Counted from the first letter of the stretch, positions 1 through 9,381 are shown. The stretch: 64,000 bases of DNA from Chitinophaga sp. E66 (GCA_019285755.1 CP079103.1:3534001-3598000), one strand, 5' to 3'. Notes: a model not told the origin generated them from the sequence alone. A program made the numbers and translations.

Positions 1-488
1 TTGGTTTCGGCCTGGGCGGACTCAATCTTATCGATCCTTTCATCCAGCCAGTTAAAACGCTCCTTCGTTTCTCTGTAACGGGTTTCCTCTTTGTCCGCAA
101 ACACAATGACCTGGCGGAGCAATGCGGTCAGGGCATCTTCCTGCACCGTCATTCTCAACGAGAGCGTTACAACTTCTGATTCAACGGCCTTGAGTCGTAC
201 TTCGACGCCGGATACACGCGCTTCCAGCTGATCAAACCGGTGATCCACCTTAGCTGATAACTCCCTCATCCCCGTAGTTAAGTCATCCATTCTGGTAGTT
301 AAGTCATCCATTCTGGTAGTTAAGTCATCCATCCTGGTAGTTAAGCCATCCATCCTGGTAGTTAAACCGTCCATTCTGCTAGTTAAGCCATCCATTCTGG
401 CAGACAGCTCCTGCATGCCCGTAGTAATCAATGCGAGCATACCGCTCACCTTTTCTAATAAAACTTCATTCGACATTTCCTGTAACAT
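1..488 (-). CDS. Coiled-coil heptad-repeat protein (C-terminus outside window)
   Basis: No known function. The readable part is about 162 residues: a short N-terminal segment (SNEVLLEKVSGM, residues 5-16), six consecutive heptads of the type RMDDLTT (residues about 30-72), then a charged helical region with further coiled-coil character that runs off the left edge. No signal peptide or membrane segment is visible. The start could be ATG at 488 or the in-frame ATG at 476, which gives MSNEVLL and matches its paralogue better. The next gene (start 966) begins with the related SNDVLLDKVGEM and carries the same kind of heptads, so the two are tandem paralogues. The frame is open throughout. Confidence 0.7.
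   Translation of the reverse strand, partial: MLQEMSNEVLLEKVSGMLALITTGMQELSARMDGLTSRMDGLTTRMDGLTTRMDDLTTRMDDLTTRMDDLTTGMRELSAKVDHRFDQLEARVSGVEVRLKAVESEVVTLSLRMTVQEDALTALLRQVIVFADKEETRYRETKERFNWLDERIDKIESAQAET
274..399 (-). repeat. 21-bp tandem repeat, six copies, inside coiled-coil gene
   Basis: Six head-to-tail copies of a 21-bp unit (plus-strand form close to gtagttaagtcatccattct plus one base) encode six heptads R-M-D-[DG]-L-T-T. The copies differ by only one to three bases, which suggests recent expansion at the DNA level. Confidence 0.85.
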
Positions 489-532
489 AGCTTTTGATTT
501 TTTACAATCTGATAAAATAATAGTCTCAAGCC

Positions 533-966
533 TTATTCTACGACCCGCAAACCAGTCGGTGAATCAAGCATTTCTTTAACTGTTTCTTCCAGGTAGTTAA
601 GCCTACGATTGGTTTCTACCTGGGCTTCAGTCAAGCCATCGACTCTGGAAGTCAAGACATCAACTCTGGTGGTCAGGACATCAACCCTGCCGGTCAGGAC
701 ATCAACTCTGTCGGTCAAGACATCAACCCTGCCTGTCAGGACATCAACCCTGTCGGTCAAGACATCAACCCTGTCGGTCAAGACATCAACCCTGCCGGTC
801 AGGACATCAACTCTGTCGGTCAGGACATCAACCCTGTCGGTCAGGACATCAACCCTGCCGGTCAGGACATCAACTTTGAGCTGATCGCCTGCATTCCCGC
901 GACAATCTGTGCGAACATCTCGCCCACTTTGTCTAATAAAACATCATTCGAAATTTCTGTTGACAT
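533..966 (-). CDS. Coiled-coil heptad-repeat protein, paralogue of the neighbouring gene
   Basis: Unknown function. About 145 residues once one frame break is repaired: N-terminal head (MSTEISNDVLLDKVGEM), then about twelve heptads of the type RVDVLT[DGTS], then a short tail ending in SPTGLRVVE. The frame is lost near 873, where the run AAAG should read one A longer; restoring it gives SSKVDVLT and joins head and repeats. No signal peptide or membrane segment, so probably a cytoplasmic coiled-coil rod. The start at 966 is chosen by homology of the head with the gene ending upstream of it. A perfect palindrome lies about 100 bp upstream. Confidence 0.7.
631..877 (-). repeat. 21-bp tandem repeat, about twelve copies
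   Basis: Near-identical 21-bp units (plus-strand core ggtcaggacatcaaccctg) run without interruption through the coiled-coil gene and encode RVDVLT heptads. Individual copies differ at one to three positions. The repeat differs in sequence from the six-copy 21-bp repeat at 274-399 although the encoded heptad pattern is similar. Confidence 0.9.
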
Positions 967-1069
967 AGCATTTGTTTTTGTAAACGTGATTAGAAATTAT
1001 TGTGTGAATGCAAAGCTAGAACAGCTATTTTTCCCCACCAAAATATGCATATCAGTCTGAGAAGAGAAT

Positions 1070-1088
1070 ATCTCCGATATTCGGAGAT
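1070..1088. promoter_or_regulatory. 19-bp perfect palindrome upstream of coiled-coil genes
   Basis: ATCTCCGA-TAT-TCGGAGAT has 8-bp perfect arms. It lies between the coiled-coil gene (start 966, minus strand) and the terminator hairpin at 1092-1121. It has no T-run of its own, so an operator is more likely than a terminator, but no regulator is evident nearby. Confidence 0.4.
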
Positions 1089-1091
1089 TAC

Positions 1092-1121
1092 AAAAAAGCC
1101 GCCCTGAAAAGGAGCGGCTTT
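1092..1121 (-). terminator. Rho-independent terminator of GSCFA operon
   Basis: Stem AAAGCCGC / GCGGCTTT with a 6-A run on the outer side, which reads as a T-run for minus-strand transcription leaving the GSCFA gene. Confidence 0.7.
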
Positions 1122-1144
1122 AGTAACTGAAAGTGCCTACAGCA

Positions 1145-2118
1145 CTACATTTCAAAGTATTTCAGCAAATCACTTAAATCCAACGACGGATATTGTTCCT
1201 GCAATGCCTTAACCTTTTTCCCATTGCATAAAGGAACTGCCGGTGCGCAGGACTTTCAGGATTAAAAGGCCTATGCCCCTTAGCACGGATAAGCTCCGCC
1301 ACCTGCCGCGCCACCTCTTGCGACCCAAGCTGTATACACGCTTTGAGAAAATGCTCCCACACATATTGCAAAGCCTGCTCGTTCGGATGCACCATGTCTT
1401 CTTTGAAGAAACGATAGTCGCGCAGATCGTCTAGCACCAGTTCGTATGCAGGGAAGTAAAACAAGCGATCGAATTTATTCACGAGGTGATGCACCGCCTG
1501 CAACAACATAGCCTTGCTCAGGTTGTTCTCCACAACCCCGTCACGCGCATAACGCACAGGGCTCACCGTGAAGAGGATATTCACTTTCCGGTTTACGAAG
1601 AACAACCGGTGCATCATATTGTCCAGCGCGGCGATGATCTCATCTGCCGGGATCAGCTTCTTCGTAAACGAGGCCTCAGACACCTTGTGACAGTTACCTA
1701 CCAGCCGCCCATCTTCCTTCAGGTACCAGGCATGCGCCGTCCCCAGTGTGATCACCAGCCAGTCTGCCTCCTTTAGCCGCTGAGACGCAGCTTCCTGCGA
1801 GGCATTGATCCGCGCCAGCACCTCTTCGCGGTCGGTACCGGAGAAACGGGAATGGTGATCCCAGCTATGCCAGATATCTTCGTGCAGGAAAAGGTCGCCG
1901 GAAGTATAGCGTTTATCGTCCAGGTAAGCGGTCATGCTCCTGGCGATGCTCAACGGGTTAAAGAGGATCCCGTTGGGGTTCAGCAGCGCATCAAACTTAT
2001 GTTGCTGAAGCTTGTGGCCGATCTCTTCGGCAAAGCAGGAACCCGACAGCAGCACTTTGTCGGTTATCTGTATGGACGGGCCCAGCGGCTCTACCGGGAA
2101 AGTGAGGCGAAAATTCAT
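1145..2118 (-). CDS. GSCFA-family protein
   Basis: Belongs to the GSCFA family, proteins of unknown substrate with an SGNH-hydrolase-like fold. The family motif GSCFAEEIG is at residues 26-34, followed by NPNGILFNP and the C-terminal catalytic-like DMVHPNEQA (about residue 238). The frame breaks near 1205 (KKV lost in an A/G-rich run); in the shifted frame the protein continues with ALQEQYPSLDLSDLLKYFEM and stops at 1145, giving about 324 residues, the usual family size. The start overlaps nothing; the HMG-CoA lyase gene ends 25 bp upstream on the same strand, so the two are probably cotranscribed. Confidence 0.88.
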
Positions 2119-2143
2119 GCTGCAAAAGTATCAAAATTTCGGG

Positions 2144-2987
2144 CTAATGCCGGAATACGCCATCGGCTTCCACCATGGCATCTACAAATGCGTTTGCATC
2201 AATGCCGGTGTCAATGCCCCTATTATGGCAAAAGCGCAACAGGTTCTCCGTTGCGATATTCCCCACCAGGTCATCCTGCGCCATAGGACAACCACCAATG
2301 CCGCGGATGGCACTGTCGAACCGCCGGCAACCCCGCTCCCAGGCGGCGGCGATCTTCTCTTCCCAGGCCTGCGGCGTGGAATGGAAATGCGCGCCGAACT
2401 CCACCTGCGGATACGCCGGGATCAACGCGGAAAACAAAGCCGTGATGCCCGCAGGCTCTGCCACGCCTACCGTATCGGCGAGTGAGATTATGGGAATATG
2501 CATGCCCGCGAACCGGCCCGCCCATTCCAGCGCCACTTCCGGGCTGTAAGGATCTCCATACGGATTGCCAAAACCCATGGAAATATAAATAACCAGTTGT
2601 TTGCTGTTCTTGATGCAAAGCTCCTGGATGGACTGCACCTGCTCCAGCGATTCGGGGATGGTTTTGTTGGTATTGCGAAGCTGAAAAGTCTCTGAAATGG
2701 AAAAAGGGAAACCCAGGTACTGGATCCTTTCGTGCACCACCGCCTCTTCGGCCCCGCGAACATTCGCCACGATAGCCAGCAGCTTCGTATCCGAAGGGTC
2801 CAGTCCTGCCAGCACCTCTGCCGTATCCGCCATCTGGGGATGGCTTTTGGCGACACGAAGCTGCCGAAATCAATGTATCGAACCCCACGCGCAGCAAGGC
2901 GTTGAGGTAGGCGGTCTTTTCAGCGGCGGGTATCATGCGCGGCCAGCCCTGCATGGCATCGCGCGGACATTCGATGAATTTCAGCAT
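2144..2987 (-). CDS. Hydroxymethylglutaryl-CoA lyase
   Basis: Cleaves HMG-CoA to acetyl-CoA and acetoacetate (leucine catabolism, ketone-body formation), a TIM-barrel metal enzyme of the HMGL/DRE family. Visible hallmarks: CPRDAMQGW near the N-terminus (metal-binding Asp), the HxH metal pair in GAHFHST, and the active-site Cys loop GIGGCPMAQDD. About 281 residues. Two frame breaks: near 2868 (TTGATTTC should read TTGGATTTC, giving DTLDFGSFVSPKA) and near 2838 (a C run one base short). Both occur in homopolymers and conserved sequence resumes immediately, so the gene is probably intact in the organism. Confidence 0.88.
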
Positions 2988-3020
2988 ACGCTAAAATAAG
3001 GATTTCTCCTTACCGGCGGC

Positions 3021-3793
3021 TCAGGGCTCCAGGCGTTGCTTCATGGCTTCGTAAAGAATGATCCCCGCCGCAACGGACACGTTAAAGGATTCGAAGTTAT
3101 TCTGCATGGGAATGTGGAACTGCTCGTCGGCCGCTTTCAGCAATGCCGGGTATACCCCTTGTCTTCCGAGCCCATGATCACCGCCACCGGCTCGCGCCAG
3201 GGCAGGTCCTGCAACCTTTGAGGGGCTTCCATTTCACTGGCTACGATCTTAATGCCGTTTAGGTGCAGCTCGTCTATCGCTTTGAGCAGACTGTTCACCC
3301 GGCAGATGGAGATGCGCTCCAGTGCGCCGGCGGACGATTTAAGGGCTTCCTCGTTCAGGGCGGCAATGCCCCGGTCGGGAATGATGATGGCCTGTGCGCC
3401 GCAGCATACGGCACTGCGGGCGATGGCGCCGATATTCCTGACATCGGTGATACCGTCGAGGATGAGGAACAGGGGCGTTTCGCCTTTTTCGACTACGTGG
3501 GATATGACGTCCTGCAGGTCGAGGTACGATACGGAGGCCGCAAGCGCCACAACACCCTGGTGGTTGGCCTGGGTGAGACTGTTCAGTTTCTCCACCGGCA
3601 CATAGTTGACCGGGATGCGCATTTCCGTAGCCGTGTTACGGATTTGCGGTATGATATCGCCGGAGGCGGTTTTGAGCATATAGATGCGCTCGATGGCCTT
3701 TCCGTTCTTCATGGCTTCCAGCAGGGGCTGGCGGCCAATGATGAGGGAAGACTGCTTCGGCTTAGGTGCCTGTGGTTTGAAACGGTGGTTCAT
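3021..3793 (-). CDS. rlmB: 23S rRNA (guanosine-2'-O-)-methyltransferase RlmB (SpoU/TrmH family)
   Basis: Methylates the ribose of G2251 in 23S rRNA using S-adenosylmethionine. N-terminal substrate-binding domain (IIGRQPLLEAM at residues 18-28), then the SPOUT knot domain with motif I DGITDVRNIGAIARSA and motif II VIMGSEDKG. A frame break near 3158 removes motif III; the alternative frame continues YPALLKAADEQFHIPM and NNFESFNVSVAAGI to a stop at 3021, which is exactly the conserved C-terminal SPOUT motif. Expected length about 257 residues. Same strand as its neighbours. Confidence 0.88.
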
Positions 3794-3812
3794 CGGCGCA
3801 AAGATAACGCTT

Positions 3813-4365
3813 TCAAAGCTCCCCTTCGAGCATCATGAGCCGGATCTTTTGAATAGCGGCTACGGACAGGGAGTCGGTGATCTCGAAATCCTTCACCATC
3901 CGGTAAGCTTCTGAGAAGGGAACACGCTTTACCACCAGCTGTTCCGTCTCCTCCGGTTCGGCCTCCCGTGCGCCAGATCCTGGGCAGGTAAACGATCCCG
4001 GCTTCGTCGGTCACGGAATTGGAGGTATGCAACCGCACGATGGGTTGCCAATGGCGGGCCGTCAGCCCGGTTTCTTCCAGCAATTCCCGCTGTGCCGATT
4101 CCAGGGGTCAACGCCCAGGGGCCTCCCCTTCGGGGATCTCCCAGCTCCATGCCTCCAGGGGCACCCGGTACTGCCCTACCAGCCAGATATGCTGCTCCGC
4201 GTCCATGGCTACCACACCGATCGCCAGGTTCTTAAAATGCACGATACCATACAGGCCCGGTTTTCCGGAGCCGTTAAGGCCGCGGAGCTCCGTTACCCGG
4301 ATCCAGGGATTCTCGTAGGGGATGCTGGCGGAATCGAAGCGCCAGGGATTTTCTTGCTGTTCCAT
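3813..4365 (-). CDS. Nudix hydrolase, ADP-ribose pyrophosphatase type
   Basis: Hydrolyses a nucleoside diphosphate linked to another moiety, by family resemblance ADP-ribose. The Nudix box is split over frames but can be rebuilt as GEAP-x5-PLESAQRELLEETGL, with WSWEIPEG just before it, the usual layout of the NUDT5/ADPRase branch. Frame breaks occur near 4110, 4085 and 3960. After repair the protein is about 184 residues and ends IRLMMLEGEL. An ATG at 4365 gives MEQQENPW; a TTG two codons upstream is the only alternative. Ends 20 bp before rlmB. Confidence 0.8.
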
Positions 4366-4452
4366 CCCCAAAGAAAAACATTTATCCCTAAACGAAAAAA
4401 GCGGGCAGACGCCCGCTTTAATGCATAATTACTTGTTAACTGTATCTGTATT

Positions 4453-4892
4453 CTATAAGGAGAGGTAGTAATAACCAAATTCTTCATCCAACTTCCAGCC
4501 GGTACTCTCATACAGCGCACGGGCCTTCTTATTGGTAAAATGCGTCTGGAGCATGAGGTAACGGCTGCCGGTATCCTGGCCCAGCTCTTTTGCCCTGGCC
4601 AGCAAGGCCCGCGCAACGCCCTGTTGACGCGCATCAGGCGTCACGAAAAGGTCGTTCAGTATCCAGGCCCGCTTCATACCAATGGAAGAAAAGACGGGAT
4701 ACAGCTGTGTAAACCCTAGCACTTTTCCCATGTCTTCAGCGAGAAAATAACACTGTCGTTCAGCCGGAGGCGCTCTGCCAGGAATTCGTATGCGCCGGGA
4801 ACGTCGGGCGTTTGTTCATAGTGTTGACGGTAAGCGTCGAACAATTCGGCGAGGTCGTTGAGCCGGTCGGCGGTGGCTTTAATAATTCGCAT
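4453..4892 (-). CDS. GNAT-family N-acetyltransferase
   Basis: Transfers an acetyl group from acetyl-CoA to an unknown acceptor. Starts MRIIKATADRLNDLAELFDAYRQ and carries the acetyl-CoA-binding segment LNDLFVTPDARQQGVARALL (motif A, Q/RxxGxA) and an ALYESTGW motif B. About 146 residues. One frame break near 4735 separates the N-terminal 55 residues from the remainder. Its start overlaps the end of the upstream DinB gene by 14 bp, so the pair is translationally coupled. Confidence 0.82.
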
Positions 4893-5361
4893 GTACGGGG
4901 AATATTTGTTGGAGGTGATGTTGATGGTGACGAAGATAGTCTTTAGCCCAGAACTCCAGCGTAGCCGGCGCATTGGCCCCGATGATAAGGATATTGCCCA
5001 GTGCTTCCGCAGGGATCAGGGGCAGGAGTTTTACGATGTGGAGGTTGACGGACTTCCATATCTGCACCAGTTCGTGCCAGTCTTCCCGGCCATACTGCCG
5101 CGCTTCCACCCAGAAATCCTGGTCGTAGCCGGGCGCTTCCAGTAATGTGTTCTGTTGGGCGCGGATAAAACGGGGGTAGTTATTCAGGGCGGAATCGGTC
5201 AGGTGCCCCAATATTTCCTTTCTGCTCCACTTCTCCGGAGAAGGACGTGAACCGGCTTCCTCATCGGAGAATTGCAGCAGGCGTATTTCAGTCTGGAGGA
5301 TGAGCTCCTTCAGTTCCCGCGCCAACTCCGCCAGCGGCGGTTGCTGCAGGGGTAATGCCAT
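4879..5361 (-). CDS. DinB-superfamily protein
   Basis: Four-helix-bundle metal-binding fold of the DinB/YfiT class, function unknown, often thiol transferases or stress proteins. Diagnostic segment SPEKWSRKEILGHLTDSALNN (residues about 40-60) and a C-terminal YLRHHQHHLQQI that supplies the other two metal-ligand histidines. About 160 residues, intact. The start is placed at MALPLQQPPL. The upstream GNAT frame runs into this gene without a stop (see finding), so the true start is uncertain. Confidence 0.8.
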   Translation of the reverse strand: MALPLQQPPLAELARELKELILQTEIRLLQFSDEEAGSRPSPEKWSRKEILGHLTDSALNNYPRFIRAQQNTLLEAPGYDQDFWVEARQYGREDWHELVQIWKSVNLHIVKLLPLIPAEALGNILIIGANAPATLEFWAKDYLRHHQHHLQQIFPVHANY

Positions 5362-5813
5362 CTTAATATCACAACGCTCGTATTCCACTTCCCTACTTCC
5401 ACTTCCTCGAATCCGAGTTTATGGTACATATTGATCGCCGGCGCCAGCTTGCGGCTGGAATACAATACCATCTTCGCGAATCCTTTCTCCGCCGCCCTTT
5501 CCAGGATGGCCTTTCCCAACGCCCAGCCGAGCTTGCGGCCCTGGAAGCGTTCATCCACCGCCATTTTCGTCATTTCAACCGTATCGGCTGATTCGGGACG
5601 GTACGCGACCGTTCCGACGATCTCGTTACCGATGGCGACGAATACAATATCGCCGCCAGGGGCGATAATATGCTGGTAAGGATCTTCCAGCACTGCAACG
5701 TCTACCGGTTCCAGCCGGAAGAATTTACTGATCCAGGCTTTATTCAGTCTTTCGAAATGAGGCTGGTAGCTGGGGTGCCAGCTCAGGATGCGGATATCAT
5801 TAGCTGCGTTCAT
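5346..5813 (-). CDS. GNAT-family N-acetyltransferase
   Basis: Acetyl-CoA-dependent transferase of unknown substrate. Starts MNAANDIRILSW; motif A reads MTKMAVDERFQGRKLGWALG, motif B ends INMYHKLGFEEV. A frame break near 5395 shifts the end; the corrected frame gives YERCDIKMAL, the classic C-terminal strand of this GNAT subgroup. That frame continues with no stop into DinB, so the end coordinate here is nominal. At the other side the EamA transporter frame also reads straight into this gene; removing one A from the run near 5818 would give a TGA overlapping the ATG. Both joins are probably sequence errors. Confidence 0.78.
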
Positions 5814-6713
5814 AACTTTTTGCTTATTGAAGGCTTTATTGACGAGGTATACGCCGAGGAGCGTCACCATACAAGACACGCCCATGAGCCAGTTCAGCTT
5901 CTCCTGCAGGATCAGCCATCCCAGGATCACCGCCACGATGGGATTTATGTATGCGTAAATAGAGACCAGCGAGGGCGGCAGGTTGTTGAGGGCGAATACG
6001 TACGCCGAATAACTCAGCAAAGATCCGATAAATACCAGGTACAACAAGCTCCCCACAGTTCTCCGGTAAATGATGAGAAATGCAGGTGCTGCCCCATGAG
6101 CGCGGCTATGACCAGCATCACCACCCCGCTGAACAACATCTGGAACCCTGCGCCATACAGGTAATTGATCCCCAGCGCCCATTTGGCCGTGAGCACGGAT
6201 CCCAGCGCCCAGAACACACAGGCGAGGGTAATGAGCATCACCCCGAACCGGTATTCTTCGTTCATCAGCTGTGCAAGATTATCGTAAAAAATCCCACCTA
6301 TCCCAGGAGCCCTATCGCCATGCCGGCGATCAGCTGACCGGTGACCTTCGTCTTCTGCACGAGGAAGAAACTGAATATAGTGATCCAGATGGGCACGGTG
6401 GCTGCGATGATGGCGCCCAGTCCGCTGGGAATATATTGCATCGCCCAGGTCATGAGGCCGTTGCTGCCGCAAAGCATGATGGTGCCGATAATAAAGAGCC
6501 TGGATAAAACGGGCACCTGCGGGAGCTTATACCCGCGGGCCATAAAGAAAGCTACTAAGATGAGGCCGGCGCTCGTCTGCCGGAGACCTGCCAGCATCAT
6601 CCCGTGCATGTGCTGTACGCCGATCCGGGCGGCGAGGTAGGTGGTTCCCAAAAGATGCTGACGATGACCAGGGCCACGTAAGCGTTGGTATGGTTTCGCT
6701 GTTGCATATTCAT
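5810..6713 (-). CDS. EamA/DMT-superfamily transporter
   Basis: Inner-membrane drug/metabolite transporter with two five-helix EamA repeats, substrate unknown. Opens with FWGTTYLAARIGV (repeat 1), later CVFWALGSVLTAKWA (repeat 2), and ends with VAVILGWLILQEKLNW, the conserved glycine/glutamate motif of helix 9-10. Frame breaks near 6649, 6300 and 6055. About 300 residues when repaired, the family norm. Start ATG at 6713 (MNMQQRNH). The stop is placed at the TGA that would overlap the downstream GNAT start if the A-run near 5818 were one shorter. Confidence 0.8.
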
Positions 6714-6786
6714 CAGGTTAAGAGAGGATGGATAGCAAGCGATGGGTAGAGACCCATCGCCAATAATACTAATATCAACCTCTAAA

Positions 6787-8209
6787 TCAATTATTTTCAA
6801 GAATGGCCGACACATCCCGGATCGACGCAGCCGCCGATTCCAGTTCTTCTATGGCCATGTCTATGTCTTTATCCGTCGTACGCCAGTTCACCAGCGCGGC
6901 CCGCATGGCCGGAACGCCGCCCAGCGTGGTGGGCGTAACGTATATGATCCCGCGCCTGACGAGCGTCTGCAGGAAGATGCGGATATGTTCCGCCAGCTTC
7001 CTGTCTTCCATATTGAACGTAAAGCAGGCTACGCACATCTTCACGGGCGCCAGCAGGCGGAATGTCCCTTCTTTCCAGCGCCTCACCGAGTCGCTGGGCC
7101 TGTTTGACGTTCTGCTCCACTATATCGCGGTACCCTTCAGCGCCGTAGGCCCTCAGTGAGAACCAGGCGGGCAGTGCGCGCAGGCGGCGGGAATTTTCCG
7201 GGGCGTAGTTGATATAATTGAAATTTTGCACCGGGTCGCCCAGGTAGGCCGCACCTGCGTTCTGGAACACGTCCAGCTGCAGCAGGGGGTGGCGGCTGAA
7301 TAGCATGGCGCAGTCGTAGGGCACGTTGAGCCATTTATGCGCGTCTATGGTAATGCTGTCTGCCTGTTCCCAGCCATTGAGAAAATGCCGGAAACGGGGG
7401 CTCACGGCCGCAAAGCCTCCGAAGGCCGCGTCTACGTGCAGCCAGAACGGATGTTTATCTTTCAATGCCGCAATGGCGGCGATGTCGTCGAAATCTACGG
7501 TGTTGACCGTTCCGGCCGAAGCCACATAAATGAACGGCGTATCGGGATTGTAGGCGATCCACTTTTCCAGCGCTTTCACATCCACCGCTTCGCGGCCCGG
7601 GAGGGTCGATAAGGTCACCAGGCTGTTACGGCCCAGCCCCAACATCGATAAAGCCTTTACCACGCTGGAATGCGGCGTAGCGGCCAGTACCTTGATCTCC
7701 GGCAGTGCGCCCACGCCCTGCGCGGCCACATCCACGCCATATTGCTTGCCCAGCCACTGGCGCGCCGCCGCCAGCCCGGTAAAGTTGGACATGGTAGCGC
7801 CCGTCACGAAAACGCCTTCAAAAGCCTCCGGGAGGGTAAAAAGCTGCCGCAGCAGCTGGAGCGTCTTTTTCCAGCGTAAATGCCAGCGAGGATTTATCGG
7901 CCGCATTCATGTCAATGGCGCCGGAGAGCCAGTCGCCCGCCAAAGCCGCAGGGGTAACGCCGCCCGTAACGAATCCGAAGTAACGGGGCCCGCGCTGGAA
8001 GTGAGGTAAGCGCCGAACCGGTTGTCAAACAGCTCCAAAGCAGCGGAGCCACCCATGCCTTTTTCCGGCAGCGCCGCTGCCTGGGGAGCCGGCACTTCCA
8101 TGCTGACGGGCAGATCGTTGATGCGGCGGAGGAAATCGCCGGCGTAGTCTGCCGCCTGTTGCAAAAGTTCGTCGAATCGGGAAAGGTCCTCGCGGAAAAT
8201 TGCATTCAT
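6787..8209 (-). CDS. Group II pyridoxal-phosphate-dependent decarboxylase
   Basis: Amino-acid decarboxylase of the aromatic-L-amino-acid/glutamate decarboxylase family; the substrate cannot be read from sequence. PLP lysine in [16 protein letters not shown]-ring His in [15 protein letters not shown], cofactor Asp in HVDAAFGGF. Begins [18 protein letters not shown] and ends SAILENN. Frame breaks near 7987 (C run), 7870 (A run) and 7090 (A/G run); each repair restores family sequence such as [11 protein letters not shown]. About 473 residues. Lies 175 bp downstream of the methyltransferase gene and may have its own promoter. Confidence 0.87.
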
Positions 8210-8384
8210 ATAGTGGCGTGTTAGGTTGCTGAAATGACAGGTCAAAATTCCAGCTATTTCAGGAGAAAAAACAGATGCAGTTTTAGGAATTTTAACCAGA
8301 TCAGATGAGGGGATCAACCATGAAAGTCCATGACGAATGACGTTCGTCAACCAGATCAGATGGGATATGTAAGCGCTTACAAGA

Positions 8385-8848
8385 TCAAAGAGCAGGCCGC
8401 CCTTTTCGAGGTCGAGGAGGTGTTGTTTCCGCCAGATGCCACCGGCATAGCCGGTAAGCGCGCCGCCGGAGCCGATGACGCGGTGGCAGGGTACGATGAT
8501 GGCGATATTGTTCCTGCCGTTGGCGGTACCGGCGGCACGGATACTTTTTACATTTCCCAGCCGTTTGGCCAGGGCCAGGTAGGTAATGGTTTCTCCATAA
8601 GGGATGGTCAGCAGGTTGCTCCAGACGAGCTGCTGGAACGGGGAGCCTTCCTGTTGCAACGGGAGGTCGAAGGCGCGGAGGTCTTTACGGAAGTAAGCCT
8701 CCAGCTGGGCGGCGCATTCATGAAGCAGCGCAGGTACTTCCCCGGCCGCCTCCTCGTCCTTATCTGTAAAGGAAACGTAGGAAATATGCGCGTCGGTTCC
8801 GCCGATGGCGATGCGCCCCAGCGGGGAGTCTATATATAACCGGCTCAT
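8385..8848 (-). CDS. ogt: Methylated-DNA--protein-cysteine methyltransferase
   Basis: Suicide repair enzyme that takes the alkyl group from O6-alkylguanine onto its own cysteine. Active-site motif IVPCHRVIG near residue 118, DNA-binding helix LGNVKSIRAAGTANGRNN, and the arginine-finger region WSNLLTIPYGET. About 154 residues. The printed frame runs on past the expected end for 150 codons into the decarboxylase; one extra G near 8405 gives LDLEKGRPAL and a stop at 8385, the right length for Ogt. The start overlaps the stop of the upstream DinB gene (ATGA), so both are cotranscribed. Confidence 0.87.
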
Positions 8849-9314
8849 TTATTAAAGTTCAGCAATTTGAAGATCGTGAACAGGTGGTGGGATTCGTGCA
8901 ACAGGAACATTTCCACCAGCTGGGCCGCATTGAGCTTCCGTACGCCTGATGGCGCCCCTGCCCGCCGGAAATCCCCTTCCTTTAATCCTTCCACAAACCG
9001 GATGAATGCTTCACGGTCGTGCCGGTATTGTGCCAGCAGCTCCCGGTTCGACAATTGCCGGTATTGCGCAAACAGTTCATCCTCCTGCCACGTATACGGT
9101 TCGAATAAAGGCACTTCCTCATCCGCCACCCGCTGCAGGCGGCGCTGGAAGATAGGCTGGAACACAGCCAGGTGGGCGATATTATCGAGGGCCGACCATT
9201 TGCCGGGGTTTACTTCTTGCCGGAGGACCTCATCCGGAATATTATCTGTCATTTCCCCAGCGAAAGGTGCTGGGTGCGAAGCCGTAAAACCGTACTGAAA
9301 GGCAAATGATTCAT
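8845..9314 (-). CDS. DinB-superfamily protein
   Basis: Four-helix metal-binding DinB fold, function unknown. VNPGKWSALDNIAHLAVFQP (about residues 35-54) is the typical first-helix motif with a ligand His, and LHESHHLFTI near the end supplies the C-terminal ligands. The frame is open from a TTG at 9324, but an ATG at 9314 (MNHLPFSTVL) followed by one frame break near 9255 gives a more usual start. About 155 residues. Coupled to the Ogt gene by a 4-bp overlap; divergent from the MocR regulator. Confidence 0.78.
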
Positions 9315-9317
9315 GGG

Positions 9318-9367
9318 ATTCCAATTTAGGAATGGAAAGATATGTTTTTTCATTGGAACAGATTCCA
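9318..9367. promoter_or_regulatory. Cluster of TGGAA/TTCCA half-sites, candidate MocR operator
   Basis: ATTCC-N6-GGAAT at 9318-9333 and TGGAA-N4-TTCCA at 9354-9367, with an extra TGGAA at 9333. They fill the 91-bp space between the divergent DinB and MocR genes. MocR regulators commonly bind repeated half-sites in such divergent spaces, so autoregulation is likely. Confidence 0.45.
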
Positions 9368-9381
9368 TTTCCGTACTTTTG
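9354..9381 (+). promoter_or_regulatory. Bacteroidota-type promoter of MocR gene
   Basis: TACTTTTG at 9374-9381 fits the -7 consensus TAnnTTTG, with TTG at 9354-9356 about 17 bp upstream as a weak -33 element. The start codon is 25 bp downstream. The inverted repeat at 9354-9367 overlaps the spacer. Confidence 0.5.

Noticed and set aside
609..884. Plus-strand frame with repeated TSTL units
   Set aside because: It is the antisense of the 21-bp repeats of the coiled-coil gene; the minus-strand frame has a proper head and tail.
7907..8848. Fused Ogt-decarboxylase gene
   Set aside because: The uninterrupted frame passes through 175 bp of non-coding-like sequence; one base restores the usual Ogt stop.
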